Source of the DNA: Defluviitaleaceae bacterium
GTDB lineage: Bacteria > Bacillota > Clostridia > Lachnospirales > WQUN01
Length of the DNA stretch: 64,000 nucleotides
Assembly (NCBI GenBank): GCA_009781725.1
Contig: WQVF01000004.1
Span: 1-64,000, forward strand
Direction of reading: 5' to 3'
The notes under the pieces are model-generated. The model ran no database searches. It saw only the letters and a list, made by a program, of their open reading frames with translations, and was not told the DNA's origin. Shown here one piece after another: positions 35,129 through 43,502 of this stretch. Each line of letters starts with the position of its first letter. Within the stretch, counting starts at the first letter, position 1. The position numbers and the translations under genes are program-made.

Positions 35129-36259
35129 TTGATAAACGACCTGAGAATCCATTTGTCTATTATTATGTATATGTTTGGCTGCATTTCTATCATGATATAC
35201 AATGCGTTTGTTATTTATCGTAAAAAAAGCAGAAGCAAGGCTATGAAAAAAAATACAGCCAAGTTGATTAAGACCATAAACCAGCAGCTTGCCGCCAATG
35301 CCACTATTTCCTCAAAAAATAGAAGACACTTAATAAAAAGATTAACCCATGTGGAAGAGCTAATAGCCTTTTCTAACGCGTTAAATTTCATAAAGCTTGA
35401 ACATGGTAAGGATCTGTATATAAAATATATGGCTATATTAGTAAAAAGAAGAATATTTCTATCGCTAGCACATGCTTACAGAAAAAAGAAAAACGAAGAG
35501 CGAGCATATTTTGCTCACTTTGTTTCCCAGCACCCATTAGTCGCAAAAAGTTCAGAAGGGATATGTAAAAAGACTACAGATACGATGGTTTCATTTACAA
35601 CAAATTCTGATATTTACTGTAGAGTAAATGTTTTAAAGGCACTTTGTAAGCTTGGGGACATGCAAGGATTAGTAAGTATTTTACAGTTTTATAGTGATAA
35701 ACAGGCATTTATACATCACAAACTATTAGCAGAGGATTTATATTGTTTCGCAGGAGACAAAGAGATATTGGCTCTAAAATTATGGGAACAGCATAAATTG
35801 TGGAATGATAATATTGTGCTGGGGATAATTACATTTATAACAATGTTTTCGGACGGGTTTAAAACTGCTTTCTTATCTATGCTGCAAAGCCAATCAGTTA
35901 GTGCAGATATCCTCCTTGCGATTATTCGCTACTATAAAAAATATAACTTCAAACCAGCTCAGCCCATATTAATTGAATACCTTAACCAAACCGAAAGCTA
36001 TGAACTTGCTATGGAGGCCGCTTCAAGCTTGAGCGTGTATCCTGGGTCTGCAACCATACACGCGCTTAATGCTGCATTAGAAAGTGAAAATTGGTATGTG
36101 CGATACAACGCTGTGTCATCTCTTGTAGAGCTAGGAGCATACTCAGATAGCTTTTACAATAACGCGCAAAGCCGTGATAGCAATGTGCTACAAATGATTG
36201 ATTATAAGTTAGACCACGCAAATGAAAAATATGTGACTGAGAGCGAGGTTATTGCATGA
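35129..36259 (+). CDS. Membrane-anchored helical-repeat (HEAT-like) protein
   Basis: A 376-residue protein starting at TTG, 8 nt after GGAGG. It has an N-terminal membrane segment (about residues 8-30), a strongly basic stretch, then mainly helical pairs. Near the C-terminus, ALNAALESENWYVRYNAVSSLVELG is typical of a HEAT repeat. It is probably a scaffold on the cytoplasmic side for the glycosyltransferase that follows with a 4-nt overlap. It has no catalytic motif that I can see. Lower GC and A-rich codons are noticeable. Confidence 0.65.
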   Translation: MINDLRIHLSIIMYMFGCISIMIYNAFVIYRKKSRSKAMKKNTAKLIKTINQQLAANATISSKNRRHLIKRLTHVEELIAFSNALNFIKLEHGKDLYIKYMAILVKRRIFLSLAHAYRKKKNEERAYFAHFVSQHPLVAKSSEGICKKTTDTMVSFTTNSDIYCRVNVLKALCKLGDMQGLVSILQFYSDKQAFIHHKLLAEDLYCFAGDKEILALKLWEQHKLWNDNIVLGIITFITMFSDGFKTAFLSMLQSQSVSADILLAIIRYYKKYNFKPAQPILIEYLNQTESYELAMEAASSLSVYPGSATIHALNAALESENWYVRYNAVSSLVELGAYSDSFYNNAQSRDSNVLQMIDYKLDHANEKYVTESEVIA

Positions 36260-37641
36260 TAGGCGTTATGGAGCATATTGTATCATTTGCTAGTATCTTC
36301 TTCATAATCTACTTGCTGATCTACGCTACATTTACTTTTTTGGCAGTAGCTGTAGGGGCTTACAAACTGCGCAATCAAGACCGTATGCTGATGCTAAAAA
36401 ATGAGCTTAAACATACATCAATACCTATATCAATTATAGTACCGGCATATAATGAATCAGCAGTTATTATTAAAAGTGTAAAATCCTTGTTGGCACTAGA
36501 CTACCAACATTATGAAATTGTAGTGGTAGATGATTATTCTAGCGATAATACCTCGCAGCTACTCATAGACGAACTTTGCATGAGGCCTTTCGACCGGCCG
36601 ATTAATCGTGTACTAGAATGCAAGCCTCACATTTCAGTATACGAGCAAAAAATAGGCAACATTGACCTAACTCTTATACGCAAGCAAAACGGCGGCAAGA
36701 GCGATGCCTTAAACATGGGTATTAACGCTTGCCGTAACCCCTACTTTATTTGCATGGATGCAGATTCATTTTTGCAAAAAGATTCTTTAGAGAAAATCGT
36801 ACAACCGATACTGGAAGACGACACAACAGTATCGGTTGGGGGCATGATACTTATATCTCAATGTGTGCAAATAGAAGATGGAATGGCAGTAAGCTATAAG
36901 CTCCCTAACAACTTGTTAGTAAGTATGCAGGCAGTAGAATATGACCGTACATTTTTAGGCAGCCGTATTCTTTTTGACACCTTTAACGGCAACCTGATAA
37001 TTTCCGGTGCTTTTGGGCTATTTATGAAGTCTTTGGTAGTTGCTGCCGGTGGCTATGACGTAGGCAGCCTAGGTGAAGACATGGAACTGGCTCTAAAGAC
37101 CCATGTCTATTGTAGAAACAATAACATTAACTACCGTATGCGCTATGCTTCAAGTGCTGTATGCCTAACACAAGCACCATCACGCTTCAAAGATTTAATT
37201 GGTCAACGCAGGCGTTGGCATTTAGGAATGTTCCAAAGTATGCGTGCCCACTGGCAGATTTTTTTGAACCTTAGATTTGGCGTGGTAAGCTTTTTATCTT
37301 TCATGTATTATCTGCTATACGAACTTTTGTCGCCAATCGTGGAGATATTCGGTATTGTAGCTATAATTGCTGCATCGCATTTACACCTTCTAAATGTTAG
37401 GTTTATGGTTGTGTTTTTAATACTTTATGTGCTATATGGTGTTGTACTAAGTCTGTGTATCTACATGCAACATATATATCAACAAAAGTTTAAACTCTCT
37501 ATTTCTGACTTGTTAAAAGCTTTTATTGTGTGCTTGCTTGAATTTATATTTTTCCGCTATCTGTTGGTTTTTACACGACTCCAAGCCTTTATTAGATATC
37601 GCAAAAACAAAAAGACATGGGGTACAATAAAGCGGGATTAA
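36256..37641 (+). CDS. Processive family 2 glycosyltransferase (BcsA/PgaC/HAS-like)
   Basis: A 461-residue membrane enzyme. An N-terminal membrane segment (10-35) precedes the GT-A domain: IIVPAYNES, VVDDYSSD, the DxD motif MDADS, GED as the catalytic base region and QRRRW, the acceptor-binding signature of processive synthases. Three or four C-terminal membrane helices form the export pore. It likely makes a beta-linked exopolysaccharide from UDP-sugars. The product may be secreted and handled by the CotH and barrel-like proteins. It overlaps the HEAT-like gene by ATGA. Confidence 0.88.
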   Translation: MIGVMEHIVSFASIFFIIYLLIYATFTFLAVAVGAYKLRNQDRMLMLKNELKHTSIPISIIVPAYNESAVIIKSVKSLLALDYQHYEIVVVDDYSSDNTSQLLIDELCMRPFDRPINRVLECKPHISVYEQKIGNIDLTLIRKQNGGKSDALNMGINACRNPYFICMDADSFLQKDSLEKIVQPILEDDTTVSVGGMILISQCVQIEDGMAVSYKLPNNLLVSMQAVEYDRTFLGSRILFDTFNGNLIISGAFGLFMKSLVVAAGGYDVGSLGEDMELALKTHVYCRNNNINYRMRYASSAVCLTQAPSRFKDLIGQRRRWHLGMFQSMRAHWQIFLNLRFGVVSFLSFMYYLLYELLSPIVEIFGIVAIIAASHLHLLNVRFMVVFLILYVLYGVVLSLCIYMQHIYQQKFKLSISDLLKAFIVCLLEFIFFRYLLVFTRLQAFIRYRKNKKTWGTIKRD

Positions 37642-37684
37642 CGGCTATTTATTATTTATGGAAGTACCCCCATCTCTCTCCTAT

Positions 37685-37707
37685 GCCCAGACACACATGG
37701 GCTTTTT
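37685..37707 (+). terminator. Terminator after the surface-polymer cluster
   Basis: GCCCA / TGGGC with an 8-nt loop followed by five T (37703-37707). The stem is short, so the call is moderate. Confidence 0.45.
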
Positions 37708-37751
37708 GTGGGGCCAGTTATAGTAGCCGTAAACATAAATAAAGACATGGC

Positions 37752-37790
37752 AAAAAAAATACTACCACCATCAAAAGACAGTGGTAGTAT
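37752..37790 (-). terminator. Minus-strand terminator after the small PIN-linked gene
   Basis: A perfect 10-bp stem, ATACTACCAC / GTGGTAGTAT, is followed on the minus strand by eight T. It closes the accessory minus-strand genes at 37.9-38.6 kb. Confidence 0.75.
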
Positions 37791-37796
37791 AAAAAT

Positions 37797-37918
37797 CCGG
37801 AGATGAAAAGAACTTCACTATTATCCAGATATTAGCAGATGTACGGAAAAATTGAGTACATCACTAATATTCTGATTAGACCTCCGTACAAAACATGCGT
37901 TTTATGTCGGGAATGCCT
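37797..37918. repeat. Diverged repeat A (partner of repeat B at 39652)
   Basis: Begins CCGGAGATGAAAAGAACTTC and later has TACAAAACATGCGT...GGGAATGCC; the same blocks in the same order occur at 39652-39718. Each copy is preceded by a hairpin. The two copies bracket the small PIN-linked genes. Confidence 0.5.
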
Positions 37919-37944
37919 ACTCTCTCCGACAATAACACATAGAG

Positions 37945-38160
37945 CTATACAGACACTTCTTGTTTTGTGTTGTTCCAGTATTCAGTTGCTTGACGATTAA
38001 GTTCACTTACTGTTATATCGCCCACGAGGTTATCCCTTCGCCACTCAGTGTAGTCGAATGGCTCCCTGAGTACAAGCGCAATGAACCTTTCAGCCTCTAC
38101 AACACCAAAAGTCTTTACCAGAACATCCATTGCTTTAGTTTTCAGTAATGTATCGGTCAT
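37945..38160 (-). CDS. Small PIN-associated protein (probable antitoxin)
   Basis: A 71-residue protein from ATG 38160 after AAAGGAG. An upstream in-frame ATG at 38184 also exists but lies within the PIN gene. The pattern KAMDVLVKTFG...ERFIALVLREPFDYTEWR is one I associate with small genes paired with DMCCFNRPYDDQ-type PIN proteins. Its start overlaps the end of the PIN gene (ATGA), so the two form a toxin-antitoxin-like pair. The small gene is intact whereas the PIN gene is broken, which fits loss of the toxin first. Confidence 0.6.
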   Translation of the reverse strand: MTDTLLKTKAMDVLVKTFGVVEAERFIALVLREPFDYTEWRRDNLVGDITVSELNRQATEYWNNTKQEVSV

Positions 38161-38595
38161 GGCGAACTCCTTTCTTTCAACCATTGATTGAGGAAAATTA
38201 CTGGGTCGGTTATCTTTACGTCATTGATGGGCTTGTTTTGCACCTTACTATCAACGGTCAGAAAATAATCACAGTTTGAGTATGCAGCACAGGCTCGTAA
38301 GCCTTCAAACCTTTGCTTTGTAACTTGTTTGCTATTGCTTCATTGAAGGGCTAGGGTGGACTATATCTACAGCGAACGGTCTGAAAGCAAGGATTGTATT
38401 TCGTTTCTCTGCAAAAGGATTCTTGGAATTTTCAAAATCCAACACATAAGACCAAACAAAATCAATCTGCCTGTCTACGATAAACGACTGCACCATTAAC
38501 TTGGCTACAGCCTCGAACTGTATACGCTGTTGTGTCTGGTCATCGTATGGGCGATTGAAACAGCACATATCAAGGTAAATCTTTGGTTTATCCAT
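38157..38595 (-). pseudogene. PIN-domain protein, frameshifted
   Basis: The frame from ATG 38595 (after AGGAGG) gives KIYLDMCCFNRPYDDQ and WSYVLDFENSKNPF, typical of VapC-like PIN proteins, but stops after SPSMKQ near 38332. Reading continues in another frame (NEAIANKLQSKGLKAY) and then in a third (ACAAYSNCDYFLTVDSK...TDPVIFLNQW), which is the usual PIN C-terminus with its acidic TVD. At least two indels are thus needed. The intact protein would be about 145 residues, an Mg-dependent RNase. It is followed by the small partner gene. Confidence 0.7.
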
Positions 38596-38725
38596 CGCCT
38601 CGCCTCCTAATACCTAATATCCATGTGCCATGCAAGAATGGTTAAAATCTTTACATGCGATATTGCTTCCGCGAGGTTATGCTGACACGCGCAAGATTAA
38701 TACAAGTTTATTATTGTATTAGTTT

Positions 38726-39238
38726 TTAATTGGTTATATGCCATTTTGAGGATTCATACTGTATTTGGATTTCACCTTTTATGTCCAACTCGCTAATCGT
38801 CTTGTTCAGTTGCTTCAATCCATTAGACATTTCTTTTAGTTCCTCAGATGAAAAACTTAAATTAACCTTAACATTTGTAGCCTCTTCATGCTTAACGTCA
38901 AGCGTACAGACTACAGGTACATTGTTCAGTTGATGCTTGCGGCTTAGAAGGATAGAAGGTATTTTACTTGAAATATATTTCATTAAATCATATATTGCAT
39001 TTACTAAAACACCTATGAGAATTTTGTTTGAAGCGGTTTCATAGATAACAATTGACGATAAAATAGATATCTGTCCGAGGTCAAGACAAGCGGGGCTACT
39101 GCAAATGCTAAATTTTGCGCTGTGACAATATAAGGAAAGATAGTCATCTTCGTTTATGGTTATTACATCTTGAAACGCTGATGCGTCATAATGCTTCACG
39201 TCAACAAGAACTTCTATATTATGCGCGAAATAGTTCAT
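38726..39238 (-). CDS. Hypothetical protein
   Basis: A 170-residue protein with ATG after a good AAGGAG site. I do not recognise it. A mixed beta/alpha N-terminal part with two cysteines (CHSAKFSICSS) is followed by a weakly hydrophobic segment (LIGVLVNAIYDLMKYI) and a C-terminal half rich in Ser, Lys and Glu, ending in a helix (SSEELKEMSNGLKQLNKTISELD). No signal peptide. It stands alone in an AT-rich accessory stretch. Confidence 0.6.
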   Translation of the reverse strand: MNYFAHNIEVLVDVKHYDASAFQDVITINEDDYLSLYCHSAKFSICSSPACLDLGQISILSSIVIYETASNKILIGVLVNAIYDLMKYISSKIPSILLSRKHQLNNVPVVCTLDVKHEEATNVKVNLSFSSEELKEMSNGLKQLNKTISELDIKGEIQIQYESSKWHITN

Positions 39239-39905
39239 TTATAATTTCTCCTTCATAACCATCATAATTATTGGGCAATAACAGTATCATCTTCAAGTGA
39301 TGTCTTACAAGTTATGTTTTATCGTTTACAGGACAACAAAGTTAATGTAATTCTACACTACATTGTATAATCCTTCAACACAATTCGCAGCATCAACATG
39401 GCATCGGAACCTCTCAACCAATTAAACATCGCAGGAATTTGCGCGTGGCTATTGATGTGTACACACATAACTCCTTATCGATGAAGCACAGTTTAAAAAA
39501 GAGTTGAAAGAGTGTAGTGCGTCAAGATGAATTTAACGAGGTGGGTTAAAACAATACTCAAATAGTACCCCATATTATTAAAGCTATAGAAAAGCCCATG
39601 ACAATCAAGCATAACCTTGATATCATGAGCTTTTCTTCCACTATCTTCTAACGGAGATGAAGAGAACTTCACTAGTATTCATACCAGAACCCTATAAAAC
39701 AGACGTGTCTGGGATGCCTTGTTTCTCTGCCTGCTTCTGCGGAGCACGAAGCAGACAGAGAAAAATAATGTAATTGTGGGTAAAATTAGGGGTGGTGAGA
39801 GGCAGTATCTGCCGATTGCCAGTCCCGGAAGCATAGTGCTTTGAGGCTTTCACAAGGCGGAGATGCTAGCATTGCACAACTATTTCTAGAATCCTATACG
39901 CAAGT
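39239..39905. other. Non-coding stretch with gene remnants and a hairpin
   Basis: About 670 bp with no intact gene. A plus-strand reading from 39445 gives VAIDVYTHNSLSMK then a stop, which resembles the end of a tyrosine recombinase (the catalytic Tyr and TH region), but no more of such a gene is seen. A long imperfect hairpin (arms 39588-39609 and 39616-39636) precedes repeat B. The rest has no recognisable feature. Confidence 0.35.
39652..39718. repeat. Diverged repeat B
   Basis: CGGAGATGAAGAGAACTTCA, then TATAAAACAGACGTGTCTGGGATGCC. It is related to 37797-37918, but with a shorter middle part. A hairpin (CTCTGCCTGCTTC / GAAGCAGACAGAG) follows on the right. Confidence 0.5.
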
Positions 39906-41159
39906 TCAGCCTTTTTCCTTCAATGCAGTAATTATCTTGAGCAGGTTGTCGATGGTTATATTCCCGCAAAGCATACCCTCTTGCTGCTCATTAGCGCTAC
40001 CATCAGCGGGGTTGATATTCCCAAATAAGCGCATTGTAATTGCTTGTTTCAATCTATCCTGTTCTGTTTTTTCTAGCGAGCTAACAAACGGATCAAATGT
40101 GGCAAGTTCTAACGCTATCCTTCGAGAATACCGTTCTGTCTGCTCATATTTTGCAACTTTTTGATATGCATAAATAGATATCGATGCCCCCGCCGTAGTA
40201 ACTAATACCTTGGAAACTATAGTAGTCCAGTGAAAATCAACATTCATTGAAACGATGAACACAACTATAGTAAAGCATGCGACCGCAATCATAGAGCCAA
40301 CCGCCAGCTTGTTCCACTTCGCAATACTTTCTTGCGCTTTTACTGCAGCTTTATTGTAGTCATGTGTAAATGAATCTCGACTCACAATTCCAAGTATTTC
40401 CTCGCCTCGCTTTTCCATCTTTTCATATCTTGCCAGAAAATGCTCATGTCTTGAATCTATGCTTTTGCTTAATGCGGCAACTTGTTCATTTGCGCTGGCA
40501 ATTATTGGGACCATTTTTTCATTGGTATCAGAAAGCACGTCAGTAAACCGTGTTTTATACGTGTCCAGTACATCATCAATCTCAACCTTGAGTTCCTGCT
40601 TTTTTTTATCGGCCAATTCAATGGTTTTGTCAACTGCAGTAATTTTTTCATCGCTAAGCTGTAATACCTTGTAATAATCTGCTTTAAGCTGAGCAACAGT
40701 ATCGGTTGCAACAGCCAGTTCGCGCTTAAAATCCGTTACAACAGCGTTAATTAATGAAGTATGGCCCTCTATCGCTTTTGCGTGCCCCCTTACAGATTGC
40801 CCAGACTTAATTAAGTTCATTTTTGCTGTATTTTCTAGTATCGCATCTAAAGCCGCAACTGCCGTTTCCATTCTGTTCTTTCGTACGTGAGCCTGCTGAG
40901 CCTTAAAATTAGTTAGACTGCTGTTAATTTGGTTTACTCCACGTTCTGCAGCTGTAAGCCAAGAAGTAGAAATCAAGTTTGCATCCGTTGATTTTATCGA
41001 TTGCTCCAAGTTTTCTAAGACCAAACTCAGTCGGAGTGTACAGTCCCTGTAGTCTTCAGATAAATCTTCGATAGAAAGAACATCAGCAATGGTGTCCTTT
41101 GCTTGGAGCACATGAGTATGTAACGTGTGGTTTCCTATTGATTTCAGATGAGAAGTCAC
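39906..41159 (-). CDS. Coiled-coil membrane protein, HD operon partner
   Basis: A 417-residue protein from GTG 41159 after GGAGGG. Residues 20-280 are almost wholly helical with heptad-like spacing (for example DEKITAVDKTIELADKKKQELK). Two membrane helices follow (about 285-304 and 314-332), joined by a short loop. The C-terminal part (YSRRIALELATFDPF...) is cytosolic, so the long coiled coil also faces the cytosol. I do not recognise the family. It is the third gene of an operon with an HD phosphohydrolase, which is an unusual pairing. A role as a membrane-bound effector or scaffold is inference only. Confidence 0.7.
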   Translation of the reverse strand: MTSHLKSIGNHTLHTHVLQAKDTIADVLSIEDLSEDYRDCTLRLSLVLENLEQSIKSTDANLISTSWLTAAERGVNQINSSLTNFKAQQAHVRKNRMETAVAALDAILENTAKMNLIKSGQSVRGHAKAIEGHTSLINAVVTDFKRELAVATDTVAQLKADYYKVLQLSDEKITAVDKTIELADKKKQELKVEIDDVLDTYKTRFTDVLSDTNEKMVPIIASANEQVAALSKSIDSRHEHFLARYEKMEKRGEEILGIVSRDSFTHDYNKAAVKAQESIAKWNKLAVGSMIAVACFTIVVFIVSMNVDFHWTTIVSKVLVTTAGASISIYAYQKVAKYEQTERYSRRIALELATFDPFVSSLEKTEQDRLKQAITMRLFGNINPADGSANEQQEGMLCGNITIDNLLKIITALKEKG

Positions 41160-41251
41160 GCGCTAACCCTCCAAATAATAGCAACATCTAGTTTGTACAG
41201 AAGACAAGGCAACGACCCACATTCCAATCCTATAAACATCGTTTCTTGTAC

Positions 41252-42916
41252 TTATGTGGAGCGGTGTATGCCACCGTCATGTCCTCGCTTGAATCGATTG
41301 CGGTACTCTAACTCGAATTTACTGGGCTTTAATTTATCCCAGCAGTGCTTGTTACATGTACCATCGCATTGCTTGTCGCACTGTTTATAGTATACAAAGA
41401 AACCCCTGTCTATATCGTTACCACGGGCATTATACTCCCCAATTACCTTCTCAATAGACTCATAATGACCGTCGTACAGCAGATAGACATCTCGGCGGCT
41501 TATAGTTTTCGCAAACTGGGAACTAGAGTACGCAATAAAAAGCACTTCTTTCGCATCATCACCGTCAAAATCAAGCCCAATATCGCGAAAAAAGCGTTTA
41601 TATGCAACCTTATCGGTGTCCTTACAGCCGGATATATATGCATCAAAATTTGATTTGTTTACGCATTCTAGCCTATAGGGCGCAACCCCTGTTGAACTGA
41701 TAAATGGAGCAAACTTATTGGAAAAATCATCTGCGTCATGGCCGCCAACTGTAGCAATATACTCTGAATGTGTTTTCCATATTGCCTTTTTACGCAAGTT
41801 CCTGTCAAAGTACTCGTGTATTTCAGTTATGTTATACGGGGCATCCATATGCTCCTTTAGCATACAAATTATGTCATCATCGCCAAGATATCTAAACGTG
41901 CGCGGGCCACGCTTTGTATCAACAACCGAACCCACTTTGGTTAGCGACTCAAAACAAAAAACATCTTCTGCATTAATGTTTAGCTCGCTCAACACCTTTG
42001 ATATGGCAGTTTGCAATAATGCGGTTTCATAAACCACGGCGTTATGTGACATAATCCAACGCACGGCATTGCCCCGTGCCGTGAAAACGTTTTCAATCAC
42101 ACTTTGAGCAGAGTGCTTGTACATTGGCAGTATAATGTTGTCACCCCGCCGACGAGCAAAAACAAATGAAGCCAATAAACGGGGAAGATCCATTTCTACA
42201 TTGCAAAACCCGCTTATCATGGAGTCGCGGACTATATAGTCAAGCTTGTCTACATCAATCAGTTCCGAGTTAAGAAGCTGAATAAGTGCGTTTTTTATCT
42301 GCCTTTCATCGTCATCGTTCGCTTTGATTGCAGCATAGGGGCACCCCAAAATTGCCCTAATAATAAAATCCAGTGCCTCATTCGTAGGGATAATATCATT
42401 TGTAAGCCGCAGTTCATCACGACAACTGACAATCATCAGCGCACTCATGAGTTCGTGAGGTTTGGCCTTTACACCAACATCATAATCCTCAAAAAATTCC
42501 TCAAATACCCTTAACGTCTTACCGTTGCCTAGTGCCGACTTCAACTTGGCATAAAGATTCTTTTCATAAAATTCTTCGCAGGTATGTGAAAAAGGCGCAT
42601 GCCCAACATCGTGGAGCAAACATGCCGCCAGGAAAGGGACGCGCCAACTTTTTAGTATGGCACTAAACTTTTCTTGGTCATGGTCACATGTAATTTTTGA
42701 GTTTTTGTGTACAGAAGAAAACACCATGGTACCCAAGTGATATACACCAATCGAATGAATGAACCTGTCATGGCTTGCCGATGGATATAGTACCCTGTAC
42801 GACGTCTGCTGTATCCTCTTTAGGCGCTGAAAAGCCGCAGTGTTAATTATTTTAACAAAGGGTTCTTCGATATTAATGTATCCATGCACAGAATCTTTGA
42901 GTAACTTGTCGCCCAT
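41252..42916 (-). CDS. HD-domain phosphohydrolase, SAMHD1/dGTPase-like
   Basis: A 554-residue protein with the N-terminal signature KDSVHGYI, then RLKRIQQTS, the HD metal ligands His54, His102-Asp103 in LLHDVGHAPFSH, and the later Asp in KLDYIVRDS. This is the SAMHD1-like branch of HD proteins, many of which remove triphosphate from dNTPs. The C-terminus has a Cys cluster (CDKQCDGTCNKHC) that may bind zinc and is not usual for housekeeping members. ATG follows AGGAGGG. It lies between a small 122-residue gene (13 bp upstream) and the coiled-coil membrane protein (92 bp downstream). Antiviral dNTP depletion is a plausible role, unproven. Confidence 0.83.
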   Translation of the reverse strand: MGDKLLKDSVHGYINIEEPFVKIINTAAFQRLKRIQQTSYRVLYPSASHDRFIHSIGVYHLGTMVFSSVHKNSKITCDHDQEKFSAILKSWRVPFLAACLLHDVGHAPFSHTCEEFYEKNLYAKLKSALGNGKTLRVFEEFFEDYDVGVKAKPHELMSALMIVSCRDELRLTNDIIPTNEALDFIIRAILGCPYAAIKANDDDERQIKNALIQLLNSELIDVDKLDYIVRDSMISGFCNVEMDLPRLLASFVFARRRGDNIILPMYKHSAQSVIENVFTARGNAVRWIMSHNAVVYETALLQTAISKVLSELNINAEDVFCFESLTKVGSVVDTKRGPRTFRYLGDDDIICMLKEHMDAPYNITEIHEYFDRNLRKKAIWKTHSEYIATVGGHDADDFSNKFAPFISSTGVAPYRLECVNKSNFDAYISGCKDTDKVAYKRFFRDIGLDFDGDDAKEVLFIAYSSSQFAKTISRRDVYLLYDGHYESIEKVIGEYNARGNDIDRGFFVYYKQCDKQCDGTCNKHCWDKLKPSKFELEYRNRFKRGHDGGIHRST

Positions 42917-42929
42917 AATCCCTCCTGTG

Positions 42930-43298
42930 TTAGGCTTGGACTTGTTGCTCTAAGGCCAATGTATCCATTTCCTGTTGTAGCCATTTGGGTGCCATGTTTC
43001 GATAATATATGGTGAGCTTATTGATAAGCGAATCACGCATACCGTCGTCACTGTTTACGCTCAAACTGCGGAATCTTCGGCACGGGTCTGTGGCATGCAG
43101 AATAAGGTATGGGGCAAGGCTGTAAGCCTCCTCCAAAATATCAGATGTAGTAATATCTGGAAGGTGTCGGCTCGGCGGGAATCTGCGATTTAGCCTGTCT
43201 CTGTATTCGAGAAAATCATGTAGCTGAATTTCGTCTTTTTCAGCTTGAACCGCGTGAAGCATCGCGTTGCCAATTACAAACCTTGCTGCAGAAATCAT
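42930..43298 (-). CDS. Small helical protein, first gene of the HD operon
   Basis: A 122-residue protein with ATG after a perfect GGAGGT site. It is hydrophilic and helical with no membrane segment, and ends in Gln/Glu-rich sequence. I do not recognise it. It is 13 bp upstream of the HD phosphohydrolase, so the two are co-translated, and it starts just after the tRNA-Ser terminator. It may regulate or partner the HD protein. Confidence 0.6.
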   Translation of the reverse strand: MISAARFVIGNAMLHAVQAEKDEIQLHDFLEYRDRLNRRFPPSRHLPDITTSDILEEAYSLAPYLILHATDPCRRFRSLSVNSDDGMRDSLINKLTIYYRNMAPKWLQQEMDTLALEQQVQA

Positions 43299-43326
43299 AT
43301 ATACCTCCGAATGTAAAGTTTAATAG

Positions 43327-43361
43327 TAAAAAAGGCTCTGTTAATACATATGCCAGAGCCT
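43327..43361 (-). terminator. Terminator after tRNA-Ser
   Basis: GGCTCTG / CAGAGCC stem with a 13-nt loop, followed on the minus strand by seven T. It separates the tRNA from the HD operon. Confidence 0.85.
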
Positions 43362-43373
43362 TCTTTGTTAATC

Positions 43374-43461
43374 CGGAGATGGGGAGATTTGAACTCCCGC
43401 GCCGCGCTAACGACCTACTCCCTTAGCAGGGGAGCCTCTTCAGCCACTTGAGTACATCTCC
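43374..43461 (-). tRNA. tRNA-Ser (GCT anticodon)
   Basis: An 88-nt type II tRNA on the minus strand. Acceptor stem GGAGATG / CATCTCC, anticodon loop CTGCTAA reading AGC/AGU codons, a long variable arm, and GTTCAAATC in the T-loop. CCA is not encoded. It lies 42 nt after RNase P RNA and borders the accessory island, as many tRNA-Ser genes do. Confidence 0.95.
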
Positions 43462-43502
43462 TTGCGCCGCTTGTTAGCGGCTGTATATTTTAACATAAAA
43501 AT

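Noticed and set aside
41345-42032. Plus-strand frames within the HD gene
   Set aside because: Antisense to a complete HD phosphohydrolase with metal motifs.
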